Positions 50,160 through 60,608 of a stretch of 64,000 nucleotides of DNA are shown here, one piece after another. The stretch comes from Streptacidiphilus sp041262525 (lineage in GTDB: Bacteria > Actinomycetota > Actinomycetes > Streptomycetales > Streptomycetaceae), in contig NZ_JBGCCK010000015.1 of the NCBI RefSeq assembly GCF_041262525.1, forward strand, positions 62,001 through 126,000, in the 5' to 3' direction. The notes below the pieces were generated by a model. It made no database searches. It worked only from the letters and a program-made list of their open reading frames with translations, and was not told the DNA's origin. Positions within the stretch are counted from its first letter, which is position 1. Each line of letters begins with the position of its first letter. The translations under genes and the position numbers were made by a program.

Positions 50160-52190
50160 ATGACCAACGACCCCGCAGGTGAGAGGAATGCCGTGATCGG
50201 CTCCGTGCTGGTGGCCAACCGAGGTGAGATCGCCCGGCGCGTCTTCCGCAGTTGCCGCGACCTGGGCATCGCCACCGTCGCCGTCTTCGCCGACCCGGAC
50301 GCCGACGCGCCGCACGTCCGCGAGGCCGACGCCGCCGTCCGGCTGCCCGGCGCGGCACCTGGCGACACCTACCTGCGCACCGACCTGATCCTCGCCGCAG
50401 CCCGTGCGGCCGGCGCCGACGCGATCCACCCCGGCTACGGATTCCTTTCCGAGAGCGCCGAGTTCGCCCGTGCGGTGCTGGACGCGGGGCTGGTCTGGAT
50501 CGGCCCGCCGCCGGAGGCGATCGCTGCGATGGGTGTCAAGACGCGCGCCAAGGAGCTGATGGCGGCGGCCGGCGTGCCGGTGCTCACGGTGTCGGGCGAG
50601 CCGACGCAGGCGGATCTGCCGCTACTGGTCAAGGCCGCGGCGGGCGGAGGCGGCCGTGGCATGCGGGTGGTGCGGGAACTCGCCTCGCTCGAAGCCGAGT
50701 TGGCCGCTGCTCGGGCCGAAGCGTTGGCCGCCTTCGGCAACGCCGAGGTCTTCGTCGAGCCCTACGTCGAGACCGGCCGCCACGTCGAGGTGCAGCTGCT
50801 CGCCGACGCCCACGGCACCGTCTGGGCCCTCGGCGAGCGTGACTGCTCGATCCAGCGGCGGCACCAGAAGGTCGTCGAGGAGTCGCCCGCCCCGTTGCTC
50901 GACGCTGACACGCGGGCCCGCCTGCACGAGGCGGCTCGCGCGGCGGCCCGCGCCATCGGCTACGTCGGCGCGGGCACGGCGGAGTTCCTGCTCGCGCCTG
51001 ACGGGCGCTTCTTCTTCCTGGAGATGAACACCCGGCTCCAGGTCGAGCACCCGGTCACCGAGTGCGTCACCGGCCTCGACCTGGTCCGGCTGCAACTGCT
51101 CGTCGCCGAGGGCGACCGCCTCCCCGGCGCGGAGCCGCCTGCGCCGCGCGGCCACGCGATCGAGGTCCGCCTCTACGCCGAGGACCCGGCGCGCGACTGG
51201 CAGCCGCAGACCGGAACGGTCCAGCGACTGGAAGTGCCCGGTGTCACCGCCTGGTTCACCCCGCCCCGGAGCGGGGAGGAAGCCGGGTTGCGGCTCGACG
51301 CGGGCTTCGAGGACGGCAGCGCTGTCGGGGTCCACTACGACGCGATGCTCGCCAAGGTCATCGCCTGGGCGCCGACCCGCGAGGAGGCCGCCCGCAGGCT
51401 CGCGGGTGCGTTGGCACGGGCCCGCGTCCACGGGCTGACGACCAACCGCGACCTGCTGGTCCGCGTGCTGCGGCACCCGGAATTCCTGGCGGGTCGCGTT
51501 GACACCGCCTTCCTCACCCGGCACGACCTCACCGCGGGGACGGACAAGGACGGCGTCGCGCTCTCCGCGCTGGCCGCCGCCCTCGCCGACGCGGCGGCCA
51601 GGCGCACGCCCGTCACCGGCGGCTGGCGCAACGTGCCCGCGCAGCCGCAGGTCAAGCGCTACGCGATGGAGGGCGTCGAGCACGAGGTCCGCTATCGCGA
51701 GACGCGCGGCGGCCTGGTCGCCGAGAGTCACCCGGGTGTGGCGCTCGTCGCGTCCGCGCCCGAGCGTGTCGTGCTCGAAGTCGACGGCGTGCGGCGGGCT
51801 TTCGAGGTCGCGCGCTACGGCGAGCTGGTCCACGTCGATTCGCCGCTCGGCGCGGTCGCGCTGAGCGCGCTGCCACGGTTCCCCGACCCGGAGCGCGAGG
51901 CGGCGGCCGGTTCGCTGCTCGCGCCGATGCCCGGCACGGTCGTCCGGGTCGAGGCGGCGGTGGGGGACCGGGTCACGGCAGGACAGCCGCTGCTCTGGCT
52001 GGAGGCCATGAAGATGCAGCACCGCGTCGCGGCCCCGGCGGAGGGCGTGGTCACCGAACTACGCGCGACCGTCGGCCAGCAGGTCGACACGGGCGCACTG
52101 CTCGCCGTCATCGGCGAGCCACCCAGCACCGAAAGCGAAGAAGAAAGCACCGGCAGCATCACCCCGGAGGAGGGGACACCGCAGCCATGA
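50160..52190 (+). CDS. Acyl-CoA carboxylase alpha subunit (biotin carboxylase + BCCP)
   Basis: 676 residues from ATG 50160. The biotin carboxylase domain (residues ~15-460) carries SVLVANRGEIARRVFRSCRD, ATP-grasp loop KAAAGGGGRGMRVV, and EMNTRLQVEHPVTE. A linker domain follows, and the C-terminal biotinyl domain has the biotin-accepting lysine in LEAMKMQHRV (about Lys618). The acidic tail after residue ~650 (STESEEESTGSITPEEGTPQ) is unusual. It forms a holoenzyme with the beta subunit 5 bp upstream. Confidence 0.93.
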   Translation: MTNDPAGERNAVIGSVLVANRGEIARRVFRSCRDLGIATVAVFADPDADAPHVREADAAVRLPGAAPGDTYLRTDLILAAARAAGADAIHPGYGFLSESAEFARAVLDAGLVWIGPPPEAIAAMGVKTRAKELMAAAGVPVLTVSGEPTQADLPLLVKAAAGGGGRGMRVVRELASLEAELAAARAEALAAFGNAEVFVEPYVETGRHVEVQLLADAHGTVWALGERDCSIQRRHQKVVEESPAPLLDADTRARLHEAARAAARAIGYVGAGTAEFLLAPDGRFFFLEMNTRLQVEHPVTECVTGLDLVRLQLLVAEGDRLPGAEPPAPRGHAIEVRLYAEDPARDWQPQTGTVQRLEVPGVTAWFTPPRSGEEAGLRLDAGFEDGSAVGVHYDAMLAKVIAWAPTREEAARRLAGALARARVHGLTTNRDLLVRVLRHPEFLAGRVDTAFLTRHDLTAGTDKDGVALSALAAALADAAARRTPVTGGWRNVPAQPQVKRYAMEGVEHEVRYRETRGGLVAESHPGVALVASAPERVVLEVDGVRRAFEVARYGELVHVDSPLGAVALSALPRFPDPEREAAAGSLLAPMPGTVVRVEAAVGDRVTAGQPLLWLEAMKMQHRVAAPAEGVVTELRATVGQQVDTGALLAVIGEPPSTESEEESTGSITPEEGTPQP

Positions 52191-53362
52191 CCGCGACCTT
52201 CGACAGCACCTTCGTGGAATCGGAAGAACGCCGCGACCTGCGCGCCGCCGTGCGCGCGCTCGGCAGCCGCTACGGCCTCGAATACAGCCTCGCCTGCGGC
52301 AAGGAGCATCGTCCCGCCGACGAACTGTGGCGCGAGGCGGGCAAGCTGGGCTTCCTCGGCGTCAACCTGCCCGCCGCGTACGGAGGCGGCGGCGCGGGCA
52401 TCCAGGAGCTCGCCCTGGTCCTGGAGGAGCTCGGCGCCTCCGGCTGCCCGCTGCTGATGCTGGTGGTCACGCCCGCGATCTGCGGCAGCATCATCTCCCG
52501 CTTCGGCACCCCGGAGCAGAAGCAGCAGTGGCTCCCCGGTTTCGCCGACGGCACCCGCCGGATGGCCTTCGGCATCACCGAGCCCGATGCGGGCTCCAAC
52601 GCCCACCGGCTGACCACCACGGCGCGCCGCGATGGCTCGGACTGGCTGCTCACCGGCCGCAAGGTCTTCATCTCCGGCGTCGACGCGGCGGACGCCACGC
52701 TCATCGTCGGCCGCATGGAGGACGCTCGCACGGGCAAGCTCAAGCCGGCGCTGTTCATCGTGCCGAGGGAGACTCCCGGCTTCGAGTACCGGCCGATCGA
52801 GATGGAACTGCAGATGCCCGAGCGGCAGTTCCAGCTCTTCCTCGACGATGTCCGGCTTCCGGCCGACGCGCTGGTCGGCGACGAGGACGCGGGGCTGCTC
52901 CAGCTCTTCGCGGGCCTCAACCCGGAGCGGATCATGGCGGCGGCCTACTCGCTGGGGATGTCGCGCCTGGCGCTGGACCGAGCGGTCGACTACGCGAAGC
53001 GGCGCACGGTGTGGGACACGCCGATCGGCGCGCACCAGGGCCTGGCCCACCCGCTCGCGCAGATACGCATCGAGCTGGAGCTGGCCAAGCTGATGATGCA
53101 GAAGGCGGCCTTCCTGTACGACGCGGGGGACGACTTCGGCGCGGGCGAGGCGGCGAACATGGCCAAGTACGCGGGGGCTGAGGTCGCGGTCCGGGCCGTG
53201 GACCAGGCGGTGCAGACGCTGGGCGGCAACGGCCTGGCCACGGAGTACGGGCTCGCGGCGCTGATCACGGGAGCGCGGGTGGGGCGGATCGCCCCGGTGA
53301 GCCGGGAGATGATCCTGAATTTCGTGGCTCAGCACACGTTGGGGCTGCCCAAGTCGTACTAG
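52187..53362 (+). CDS. Acyl-CoA dehydrogenase
   Basis: 391 residues, start overlapping the alpha-subunit stop (ATGA). FAD and substrate motifs: MAFGITEPDAGSNAHRLTTT, WLLTGRKVFISGVDAADATL, and the C-terminal QTLGGNGLATEYGLAALITG. The catalytic base of the family is expected in the ~365 region. There the sequence reads TEYGLAALITG, with Glu in place of the usual YxxE/R signature, typical of the citronellyl-/isovaleryl-CoA type. It would supply the alpha,beta-unsaturated acyl-CoA for the carboxylase. Confidence 0.92.
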   Translation: MTATFDSTFVESEERRDLRAAVRALGSRYGLEYSLACGKEHRPADELWREAGKLGFLGVNLPAAYGGGGAGIQELALVLEELGASGCPLLMLVVTPAICGSIISRFGTPEQKQQWLPGFADGTRRMAFGITEPDAGSNAHRLTTTARRDGSDWLLTGRKVFISGVDAADATLIVGRMEDARTGKLKPALFIVPRETPGFEYRPIEMELQMPERQFQLFLDDVRLPADALVGDEDAGLLQLFAGLNPERIMAAAYSLGMSRLALDRAVDYAKRRTVWDTPIGAHQGLAHPLAQIRIELELAKLMMQKAAFLYDAGDDFGAGEAANMAKYAGAEVAVRAVDQAVQTLGGNGLATEYGLAALITGARVGRIAPVSREMILNFVAQHTLGLPKSY

Positions 53363-53407
53363 CAGGTCAGGGGGCACCGTAGAGTTCGTCGCGGAAAGGA
53401 TCAGCCC

Positions 53408-54052
53408 GTGTCGTCACCATCCGTTGCCCCCGCCCCTGCCTCCGCCTCCGCGAGGGCGCCCAAGCAGGATCGCAGCCGCGCGACGCGGCAGCGTCTGCTG
53501 GAGGCGGCCGTCGACTGCCTCGCGGAGGTGGGCTGGTCCGGCAGCACGGTGGCCGTGGTCGCGGAGCGCGCCGGCGTCTCGCGCGGCGCGGCCCAGCACC
53601 ACTTCCCGACGCGGGAGGACCTCTTCACCGCCGCCGTCGAGCACGTCGCGGTCCAGCGCCGCGCCGAGCTCGACGCCCGCGCGGCGGCGCTCCCGGCTCG
53701 GGGGCAGAACCGCACACAGGCGGTGGTCGGCATGCTCGTCGACCTCTACACAGGACCGCTGTTCCGCGCCGCGCTCCAGCTCTGGGTCGCGGTCAGCACG
53801 GACGACCAGCTTCGCCCCCGGGTCCTCGAACTGGAGTCCCGCGTCGGCCGCGAGACCCACCGCACCGCCGTCACCCTCCTCGGCGCGGACGAAACCCGCC
53901 CCGGGGTCCGCGAAACCGTCCAGGCCACCCTCGACATGGCCCGGGGCCTCGGCCTCGCCGACATCCTCAGCGACGACGGCGCGCGGCGCGCGAGGATTGT
54001 CCGGCAGTGGGCCCGGATCCTGGACGCGGAACTCGCCGACTCGATCGAGTGA
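53408..54052 (+). CDS. TetR-family regulator of the AtuA/carboxylase operon
   Basis: 214 residues from GTG 53408 (GGAAAGG ahead). The DNA-binding domain is residues ~20-70 (RATRQRLLEAAVDCLAEVGW, TVAVVAERAGVSRGAAQHHF). The ligand-binding domain is TetR_C-type, containing RAALQLWVAVSTDDQLRPRV, as in regulators of acyl-CoA metabolism. It lies 45 bp after the dehydrogenase in the same direction. It likely represses through the palindrome at 46757-46778, with an acyl-CoA as inducer. Inferred from context only. Confidence 0.88.
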   Translation: MSSPSVAPAPASASARAPKQDRSRATRQRLLEAAVDCLAEVGWSGSTVAVVAERAGVSRGAAQHHFPTREDLFTAAVEHVAVQRRAELDARAAALPARGQNRTQAVVGMLVDLYTGPLFRAALQLWVAVSTDDQLRPRVLELESRVGRETHRTAVTLLGADETRPGVRETVQATLDMARGLGLADILSDDGARRARIVRQWARILDAELADSIE

Positions 54053-54123
54053 AGACGAAGTTACTCTCTGGTGCGGCGCGCGACCGTGCGTAAAGCTGGT
54101 CGTCGACACCGAGGGGGTGCAGC

Positions 54124-54705
54124 ATGAGTGCTATGGCGTTCGAGACGGTACCGACGACGGCGGAGCTCCTCCTGGACAGCTTTCTCACCCTGGAGACCCC
54201 GGAGGGCTTCAAGGCTGAGCTGGTCGAAGGGAAGATCGTCGTGTCCCCTGCCCCTGACGGGGACCACGAGGACTGCATCAGCACCATCCTGCAACAGGTG
54301 ATCCGGGATTCCCGGATTCAGATGGACTGTTCGGGCAACAAGGGTCTGCAGATGCCGAGTGCTGTTGTGGAGCCGAAGAATCATGTGATCCCGGACATCA
54401 CGATTGCCCCGCGCGAGCTGCGACTCTTCCGGGGTGCTCCTATCTGGATGCCGACCGTGGGGGTGTCGATGGTGGTCGAGGTGACGAGCACGCGTCCCTC
54501 CGACGATCGGATCATCAAGCGGCATTGCTATGCGCGTGCGGGGATCCCGCTCTATCTCGTCGTGGACCGCGATGAGGGCCGGGTGATCCGCTACAGCGAG
54601 CCTGCCAAGGACGACTACTCTGCGGGAGAGTCGGTCCCGTTCGGCGACCCCGTGCCGCTGCCGGAGCCGTTCGGTTTCTCGCTGGATACGAGCGATTTCA
54701 TCTGA
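54124..54705 (+). CDS. Uma2-family (DUF820) endonuclease-like protein
   Basis: 193 residues with the PD-(D/E)xK restriction-like core of Uma2: LVEGKIVVSPAPDGDHEDCI (Glu), VIPDITIAPRE (Asp), VVEVTSTRPSDDRIIKRHCY (Glu-x-Thr with Lys), YLVVDRDEGRVIRYSEP. These genes are widespread and often multicopy in Streptomyces, and the target is unknown. The AT content is a little higher than its neighbours. Convergent with and overlapping the ECF S-component gene by 91 bp. The cyanobacterial Uma2 proteins are often next to transposons, but none is seen here. Confidence 0.88.
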   Translation: MSAMAFETVPTTAELLLDSFLTLETPEGFKAELVEGKIVVSPAPDGDHEDCISTILQQVIRDSRIQMDCSGNKGLQMPSAVVEPKNHVIPDITIAPRELRLFRGAPIWMPTVGVSMVVEVTSTRPSDDRIIKRHCYARAGIPLYLVVDRDEGRVIRYSEPAKDDYSAGESVPFGDPVPLPEPFGFSLDTSDFI

Positions 54706-55561
54706 CCCTCTCCGGTCTCGAACCGCGCCGGGGCGTGGAACGCCGCGCGGCGGGAGGCGCGGCGGAGGGAGAGCAGGACCGCGCGGCCCAGCGTCAGGCA
54801 GAGGACGGCGGTGAGCGCGCAGCGCATCAGGTCCCAGCCCATCGCCGTGGTGAGGTGGTAGAGGGCGAAGCGAGTCACGTTCGCCGCCAGCGGGTCGCCG
54901 GGGACGAAGGAGATGGAGCTGCTGAGGCCGGCGATGTAGGGCCAGCCCTGGAGGTCCATGATCAGGCCGTAGAGCTCGGCGGAGACCGCGCCGTAGGCGG
55001 CCAGCAGCCAGAGTTCGGGGCGGCCGCGTAGGGTCGCCGGGCCGGGGAGCAGGCCCGCGCCGAGGCAGACCCAGCCCATGGCGAGCATCTGGAACGGCAG
55101 CCAGGGCCCGACGCCGCCGGTGAGCAGAGCGGACGCGAAGAGCGTGATGTTGCCGAGGACGAAGCCGAAGCCGGGGCCGAGTACGCGTCCGGCGAGCACC
55201 ATCAGGAAGAAGGTCGGCTCCAGCCCGGCCGTCCCGGCCCCCAGCGGGCGTAGCGCCGCGCCCGCCGCCGCGAGGACGCCGAGCAGGGCGATGGACTTCG
55301 CGTCCAGCCCGGCCTGCCCACCCGCCGCGCTGCGGCCTTCCGCGATCTGAGCGACGACCACCGCGAGCAGCAGCGGCAGGAGTACGGCGAACATCCAGGG
55401 CGCGTCCGTGGAGTGCGCGGCCAGCGCGGAGTGCGGGGAGGCGAGGAGTGGCCAGCCGAAGGCGACGAGGCCGAGAGTGGAGATGAGGACGAGCAGGGTG
55501 GTGGACCGCTTGCCGAGGGGAACCGGGCGATTCAGTTCGGCGCGGTTCATGTCGCGGCGGC

Positions 55562-55565
<4 letters not shown>
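54615..55565 (-). CDS. ECF transporter substrate-binding membrane (S) component, cobalamin type (CbrT-like)
   Basis: 316 residues with six membrane helices (TLLVLISTLGLVAFGWPLLA; SIALLGVLAAAGAALRPLGA; TFFLMVLAGRVLGPGFGFVL; GGVGPWLPFQMLAMGWVCLG; WLLAAYGAVSAELYGLIMDL; FALYHLTTAMGWDLMRCALT). The first-helix region has no extra domain. Charged residues in the loop between helices (GRVLGPGFGF) resemble the CbrT/ThiW/QueT-type S components. The cobalamin riboswitch at the operon head indicates that the ligand is a corrinoid. Start overlaps the ATPase stop (ATGA). The hydrophilic C-terminal 30 residues overlap uma2 antisense. Confidence 0.85.
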
Positions 55566-57171
<1,606 letters not shown>

Positions 57172-57175
<4 letters not shown>

Positions 57176-58266
57176 TTCCGGGTCTCCTTCGCCTTCGCGA
57201 CAGAACGACGGACCGGCGCGGGCGCGACGAACGCGGGCAGCAGGCCGAGCAGGACGACCGCCGCCGGCAGCAGCGGCAGCGTCGGTGCGGTCAGCGGCAC
57301 CGGCGGCGGGTTGAGTATGTCGGCGTAGGCGGGACCGCAGAGCAGCATCCCGGCCGCCACGGCGACGCCGGACCCGGCGACCAGCCAGGCGCGCAGGTCC
57401 CAGCGGTCCGGCCGGTAGCGGGTGCGGACCGCCCGCCGGCCACCGAGCAGCAGCCCGCCCGCCGCCGCGACCGCGCCGATCCCGAGCAGCGGCAGCGCCC
57501 ACGCGGCGCCGTCCGCGCCGAGCAGTCCATAGGCGGCGACGCAGCAGCCGAGCAGTCCCGCCAGCGTCAGCACCGCCGTGGTCAGCCGGACCCGACGCGG
57601 CACGTCGGCCTGGCGGCCGAAGCCCCGCGTGTCCATTGCGGCGGCCAGGTTGACCGAGCGCTCCAACGCGCCCTCCAGCACCGGCACGCCGATGGTCAGC
57701 AGCACCTTGACGCCCTTCTCCGACCGGCCGCGCAAGCGCCGTGCGGAGCGCAGCCGCTGGGCGTCGGCAACCAGGTTCGGCGCGAAGGTCAGCGCGACGA
57801 CGACGGCCACGCCCGCCTCGTAGAGCGCGCCCGGCAGCGAACGCAGCAGCCGCGCCGGATTGGCCAGCGCGTTCGCCGCGCCCACGCAGGCCAGCAGGAC
57901 GGCCAGCCGCAGCGCGCCGTAGGCGGCGAAGAGGAACCCCTCCAGGCTGAGCGGACCGCCCAGCCGCACGCCCTTCGCCCATTCCGGCAGTGGGATCTCC
58001 GGCAGGGTGAAGAGGATGTGCGTCCCCGGGATCGGGGAGCCGAGCAGCGTGAAGGCGATCACCCTGATTCCCAGCACCAGCAGCCCCAGCCGCAGGAACA
58101 CTCCGTACGAACGGGCCCACGGCGCGTCGGTCCTGCGCGCGGCCACGACGTAGCCCGCCACGGCCGCGATCAGGAGCAGCAGCAGCGGATTGGTGGTCCG
58201 CGAGGCGGCGGTGGCCAGCCCGAGGGCCCACAGCCACCAGGCGCCGGGATGCAGGGAGTGCTTCAT
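57172..58266 (-). CDS. ecfT: ECF transporter transmembrane coupling (T) component
   Basis: 364 residues from ATG 58266. Four to six helices of the CbiQ/EcfT family. The coupling-helix motif is present twice in modified form: SARRLRGR (canonical A-R-G) near residue ~195 and AAAMDTRGFGRQ (the second A-R-G-like block). The N-terminus HPGAWWLWALGLATAASRTT matches the HPxxK/W start of EcfT. An extra ~110-residue C-terminal region with four hydrophobic stretches extends it beyond the usual ~265 residues. It lies 20 bp after the SCO2322-like gene. Confidence 0.88.
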
Positions 58267-58286
58267 GTCGGTGAATTGATCGGGGG

Positions 58287-58955
58287 TCAGTTGGTGTTTC
58301 CGCGGCGGCGGTTCCGCCACCACGCCGCGCCGCCGAGTGCCGCGACGAGCGCTGCGCCGGCCGTCCAGCCGAGGACCGGCGTGGACGAGCCACCGCCCGT
58401 CGGCCTCGGCGCGGCCGCCGCCGGGGCGGAACCGTTGTCAGCGACGGCCTCGCCGCAGCCCTGCGCCGGATAGCCGGAGATGGCGCAGAGAATGCCGTTG
58501 CTGTCGTAACGCAGCGGTGGCACGAGCTGGGCCAGCAACTGCGCCGAGCTGGCGTCGGTCGCGAGCACCGCGCAGCCGCCCCGCTCGGCGGGCGCGCCCG
58601 CGTCCGTGCCGTAGTCGATGACGACGGCCACCCGCTTCTTCCCACTCACGGGAGGAGCCTTCGCGCACAGTTCAGCGAAGGACGGCGCGCCGGTGCTGCG
58701 CGGCTGCACGGCGTGCGCGCTGTCGACGCTGACGCCGAAGCGCCAGCCGTCGACAGAGCCGTCGGCCGGGACGTTGGTGTTCGGGCCCTGCTGCTGGTAG
58801 GTCCAGGCGCTGCCGCTCCAGGACCAGAACGACCAGTACCGGTACGCCGTCGCTGAGGCGGGTCCGGCGAGCAGCAGCGGCAGCAACGCCACCAGGGCGG
58901 CGGCCGACACGGCCACCGCCCTCGCGATCCGCCGGGGGATCGAGCGGGGTATCAA
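58287..58955 (-). CDS. SCO2322-family surface protein (possible corrinoid-binding beta-domain partner)
   Basis: 222 residues. The start is TTG 58955, coupled to the upstream stop (TTGA). Signal peptide: IARAVAVSAAALVALLPLLL with cleavage near ASA. The ~135-residue outer domain begins AYRYWSFWSWSGSAWTYQQQ, continues DGSVDGWRFGVSVDSAHA, and has four cysteines (LCAKA, GCAVL, LCAIS, GCGEA). A Gly/Ser stalk, one helix (WTAGAALVAALGGAAWW) and RNRRRGN follow. The W-x-Y-x(n)-DGSVDGWRF pattern recalls the C-terminal beta domain (DUF4430) of transcobalamin-like proteins. That resemblance is my inference. It sits between the alpha-toroid gene and ecfT. Confidence 0.8.
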   Translation of the reverse strand: MIPRSIPRRIARAVAVSAAALVALLPLLLAGPASATAYRYWSFWSWSGSAWTYQQQGPNTNVPADGSVDGWRFGVSVDSAHAVQPRSTGAPSFAELCAKAPPVSGKKRVAVVIDYGTDAGAPAERGGCAVLATDASSAQLLAQLVPPLRYDSNGILCAISGYPAQGCGEAVADNGSAPAAAAPRPTGGGSSTPVLGWTAGAALVAALGGAAWWRNRRRGNTN

Positions 58956-60205
58956 GACCGCTTGCCGCGGGTGTAGCTGATGAAGAGACCGGCGCCGATG
59001 CTGGCGACCAGTGCCACGCCGAAAATCCACCACGGCGACGTGCCGCTGCTCTTCTTCGCGGGTGCGGCGGTGGCGGAGGCGGCGCTCGCCGGGGCGCTCG
59101 CGGTACTGGGCGTCGCGGCCGGGGTCGGGCCGGTGCCCTCCAACTGCGTGACCAGGTTGGTCGTGCCGAACTTCGTCGCGTCCGTGCCGGTCGCCTGCGC
59201 GGCGAGGATCAGCAGGGACAGCGCGCTCGGGCTGGCCGCACCGTGGTCGCCCTGGGTCCACGCCTGGCCGTTCTGCCGCAGCCAGCCCATCGCGCCCTGC
59301 GCGTCCGCGAGGCGGCCCTGGTGGGCCAGTGCGAGCACGGCCCACGCGGTGGCGGCATAGTCGGGGCTCGGCGCGGCGCCGGCCAGCGCCTGGGTCAGGT
59401 GCTCCTGGCCGCTCTTGAGCTGAACGGCGAGGTAGTTCGCGGCGGACGCGGCCGGGTCCGAGCAGGCCGCGGACGCGGCGGCGCTCGCGGTCGACGCGGC
59501 CACCGGCAGGAACGCCTGCTCCGCGCCGAGTGCGCCCTGCGCGCTGGCGAGACCGTTGGCGGCAAGCTTGCCGTTCTTGTCCGGCTGGTAGGCGAACGCG
59601 CCCTGCTGGGCCGCGGGCGCGGAGCAGCCGAGCTGGAACGCGGCCAGGCCCTGGACGGCGGTCTTGCCGTTCTTGGCCACGGTCGCCGGGTCGGTCTTGG
59701 CGGCGGCGAGCGCGGTGACGGCGAGCGCGGTGGAGTTCGCGTCGCTGGCGGCGCCCGGGTTGTAGGACCAGCCGCCGTCCTTGTTCTGCACGTTCTTGTA
59801 CCAGGCCACGGCCTTGGCGACGGCGTCGTCGTGTCCACCGAGCGCGGTGAGTGCCTGGACGGCGACGGCGGTGGCGTTGGTGTCCTCGGTCGCGGGCGCG
59901 CAGGCCTTGGCCGGGTCCGGGTTGTAGGAGGGCCAGCCGCCGTCGGCGCACTGCTGCTTGGTGAGCCAGTTCACGGCGGAGGCGGCCGGGGTGACGCCCT
60001 GGGTGTGCAGGGCGAGGATGCTCAGCGACTGCCGCCAGACGCCGTCGTAGGTGGGGTCGCTCTTGCCGTAGAGGCCGGCGGGCACGGTGACGGGCGCGGG
60101 CGATGCGGACGCGGCGAGGGCGGGCCCGGCGGCACCGATCAGGACGGCGGCGGAGACTGCGACACCACACGCCGCCTTCGCGGCGGGGCGGACGGCGGAG
60201 AGCAT
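58952..60205 (-). CDS. Surface-anchored alpha/alpha-toroid (prenyltransferase-repeat) protein, transcobalamin-like
   Basis: 417 residues from ATG 60205. A signal peptide (AACGVAVSAAVLIGAAGPAL, cleavage after ALA), then ~320 residues of alpha-alpha repeats with squalene-cyclase-type motifs (QQCADGGWPSYNPDPAKACA; VQNKDGGWSYNPGAASDANS; YAATAWAVLALAHQGRLADA). An Ala/Pro/Thr stalk and a C-terminal anchor (SPWWIFGVALVASIGAGLFI) ending RGKRS follow. Catalytic DxDD/DCTAE motifs of cyclases are absent, so a binding role is likely. The alpha6/alpha6 barrel is the fold of the B12-binding N-domain of transcobalamin and intrinsic factor. It heads the operon behind a cobalamin riboswitch. Confidence 0.85.
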   Translation of the reverse strand: MLSAVRPAAKAACGVAVSAAVLIGAAGPALAASASPAPVTVPAGLYGKSDPTYDGVWRQSLSILALHTQGVTPAASAVNWLTKQQCADGGWPSYNPDPAKACAPATEDTNATAVAVQALTALGGHDDAVAKAVAWYKNVQNKDGGWSYNPGAASDANSTALAVTALAAAKTDPATVAKNGKTAVQGLAAFQLGCSAPAAQQGAFAYQPDKNGKLAANGLASAQGALGAEQAFLPVAASTASAAASAACSDPAASAANYLAVQLKSGQEHLTQALAGAAPSPDYAATAWAVLALAHQGRLADAQGAMGWLRQNGQAWTQGDHGAASPSALSLLILAAQATGTDATKFGTTNLVTQLEGTGPTPAATPSTASAPASAASATAAPAKKSSGTSPWWIFGVALVASIGAGLFISYTRGKRS

Positions 60206-60246
60206 GGCGGAAGGGGCCTTTCGGTGAGCGGAGGACGATCCGTAGC

Positions 60247-60261
60247 CTCGACGGTGTCGAG
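60247..60261 (-). terminator. Hairpin between the B12 riboswitch and the first gene
   Basis: CTCGAC-GGT-GTCGAG (60247-60261) is a perfect 6-bp stem-loop, about 42 bp ahead of the ATG and just after the riboswitch core. It may be part of the expression platform, either as attenuator or as ribosome-site masking. The role is not determinable from sequence alone. Confidence 0.4.
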
Positions 60262-60284
60262 CCCCCACGGGTTCGACGCGCCGC

Positions 60285-60385
60285 TCGCGTCCTGACAGGC
60301 ACTCCGGCTCTACGGCTGCGGGTCAGCGCCGGAATCCCACCGGCTTCCCCTGCTGGGACGCGGATCAAGTTGTGGAGTCACCTTA
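60285..60385 (-). ncRNA. Cobalamin riboswitch
   Basis: Read on the minus strand, 60356-60312 contains the conserved core: CAGCAGGGGAAGCCGGTG, then GGATTCCGGC, then GCTGACCCGCAGCCGT, which matches the B12-box/J6-3 region (GGGAAnnnGGTGnnAnTCC ... CCCGCnnCnGT). It precedes the toroid-SCO2322-EcfT-EcfA-EcfS operon, so cobalamin represses its own uptake genes. The flanking helices extend to about 60385 and 60285. I cannot place the ends exactly. Confidence 0.9.
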
Positions 60386-60420
60386 GCCTGAGCTCGGGAT
60401 CAGCCATGCAGTCACCCAAC

Positions 60421-60520
60421 GGGCGCGGGGAACTGCGCGAGAAACCACCGTGTGCCGATGGCCCCTGCTCGTTCGGCGCGCCAGGTGGGCGGGTGGCTTG
60501 TCGCGCAGTTCCCCGCGCCC
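60421..60520. repeat. Dispersed palindromic intergenic repeat, copy 2 (plus a partial unit to 60609)
   Basis: Arms GGGCGCGGGGAACTGCGCGA (60421-60440) and TCGCGCAGTTCCCCGCGCCC (60501-60520) are perfect 20-bp inverted repeats. The loop (aaaccaccGTGTGCCGATGG) is the reverse complement of that in copies 1 and 3, so this copy is inverted. A second right-end fragment, CCCCGCGCCCCTGGAGGTGC at 60588-60607, ends at AACTA. There the TAG stop of the metallo-hydrolase gene (60609-60611) lies inside the repeat end. It fills the gap between the riboswitch and that gene. Confidence 0.8.
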
Positions 60521-60608
60521 CTGGTGGTGCAACTGGTCCCATTGCCGACCGGCTCGCGCCCACGCGCCGGAGGCGCAAATCGGCAGCCCCGCGCCCCTGG
60601 AGGTGCAA

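Noticed and set aside
57176..58645. Upstream extension of the fused ECF ATPase frame
   Set aside because: The translation before GTG 57175 is Arg/Ala/Gly noise antisense-in-register to EcfT. The GTGA overlap fixes the start.
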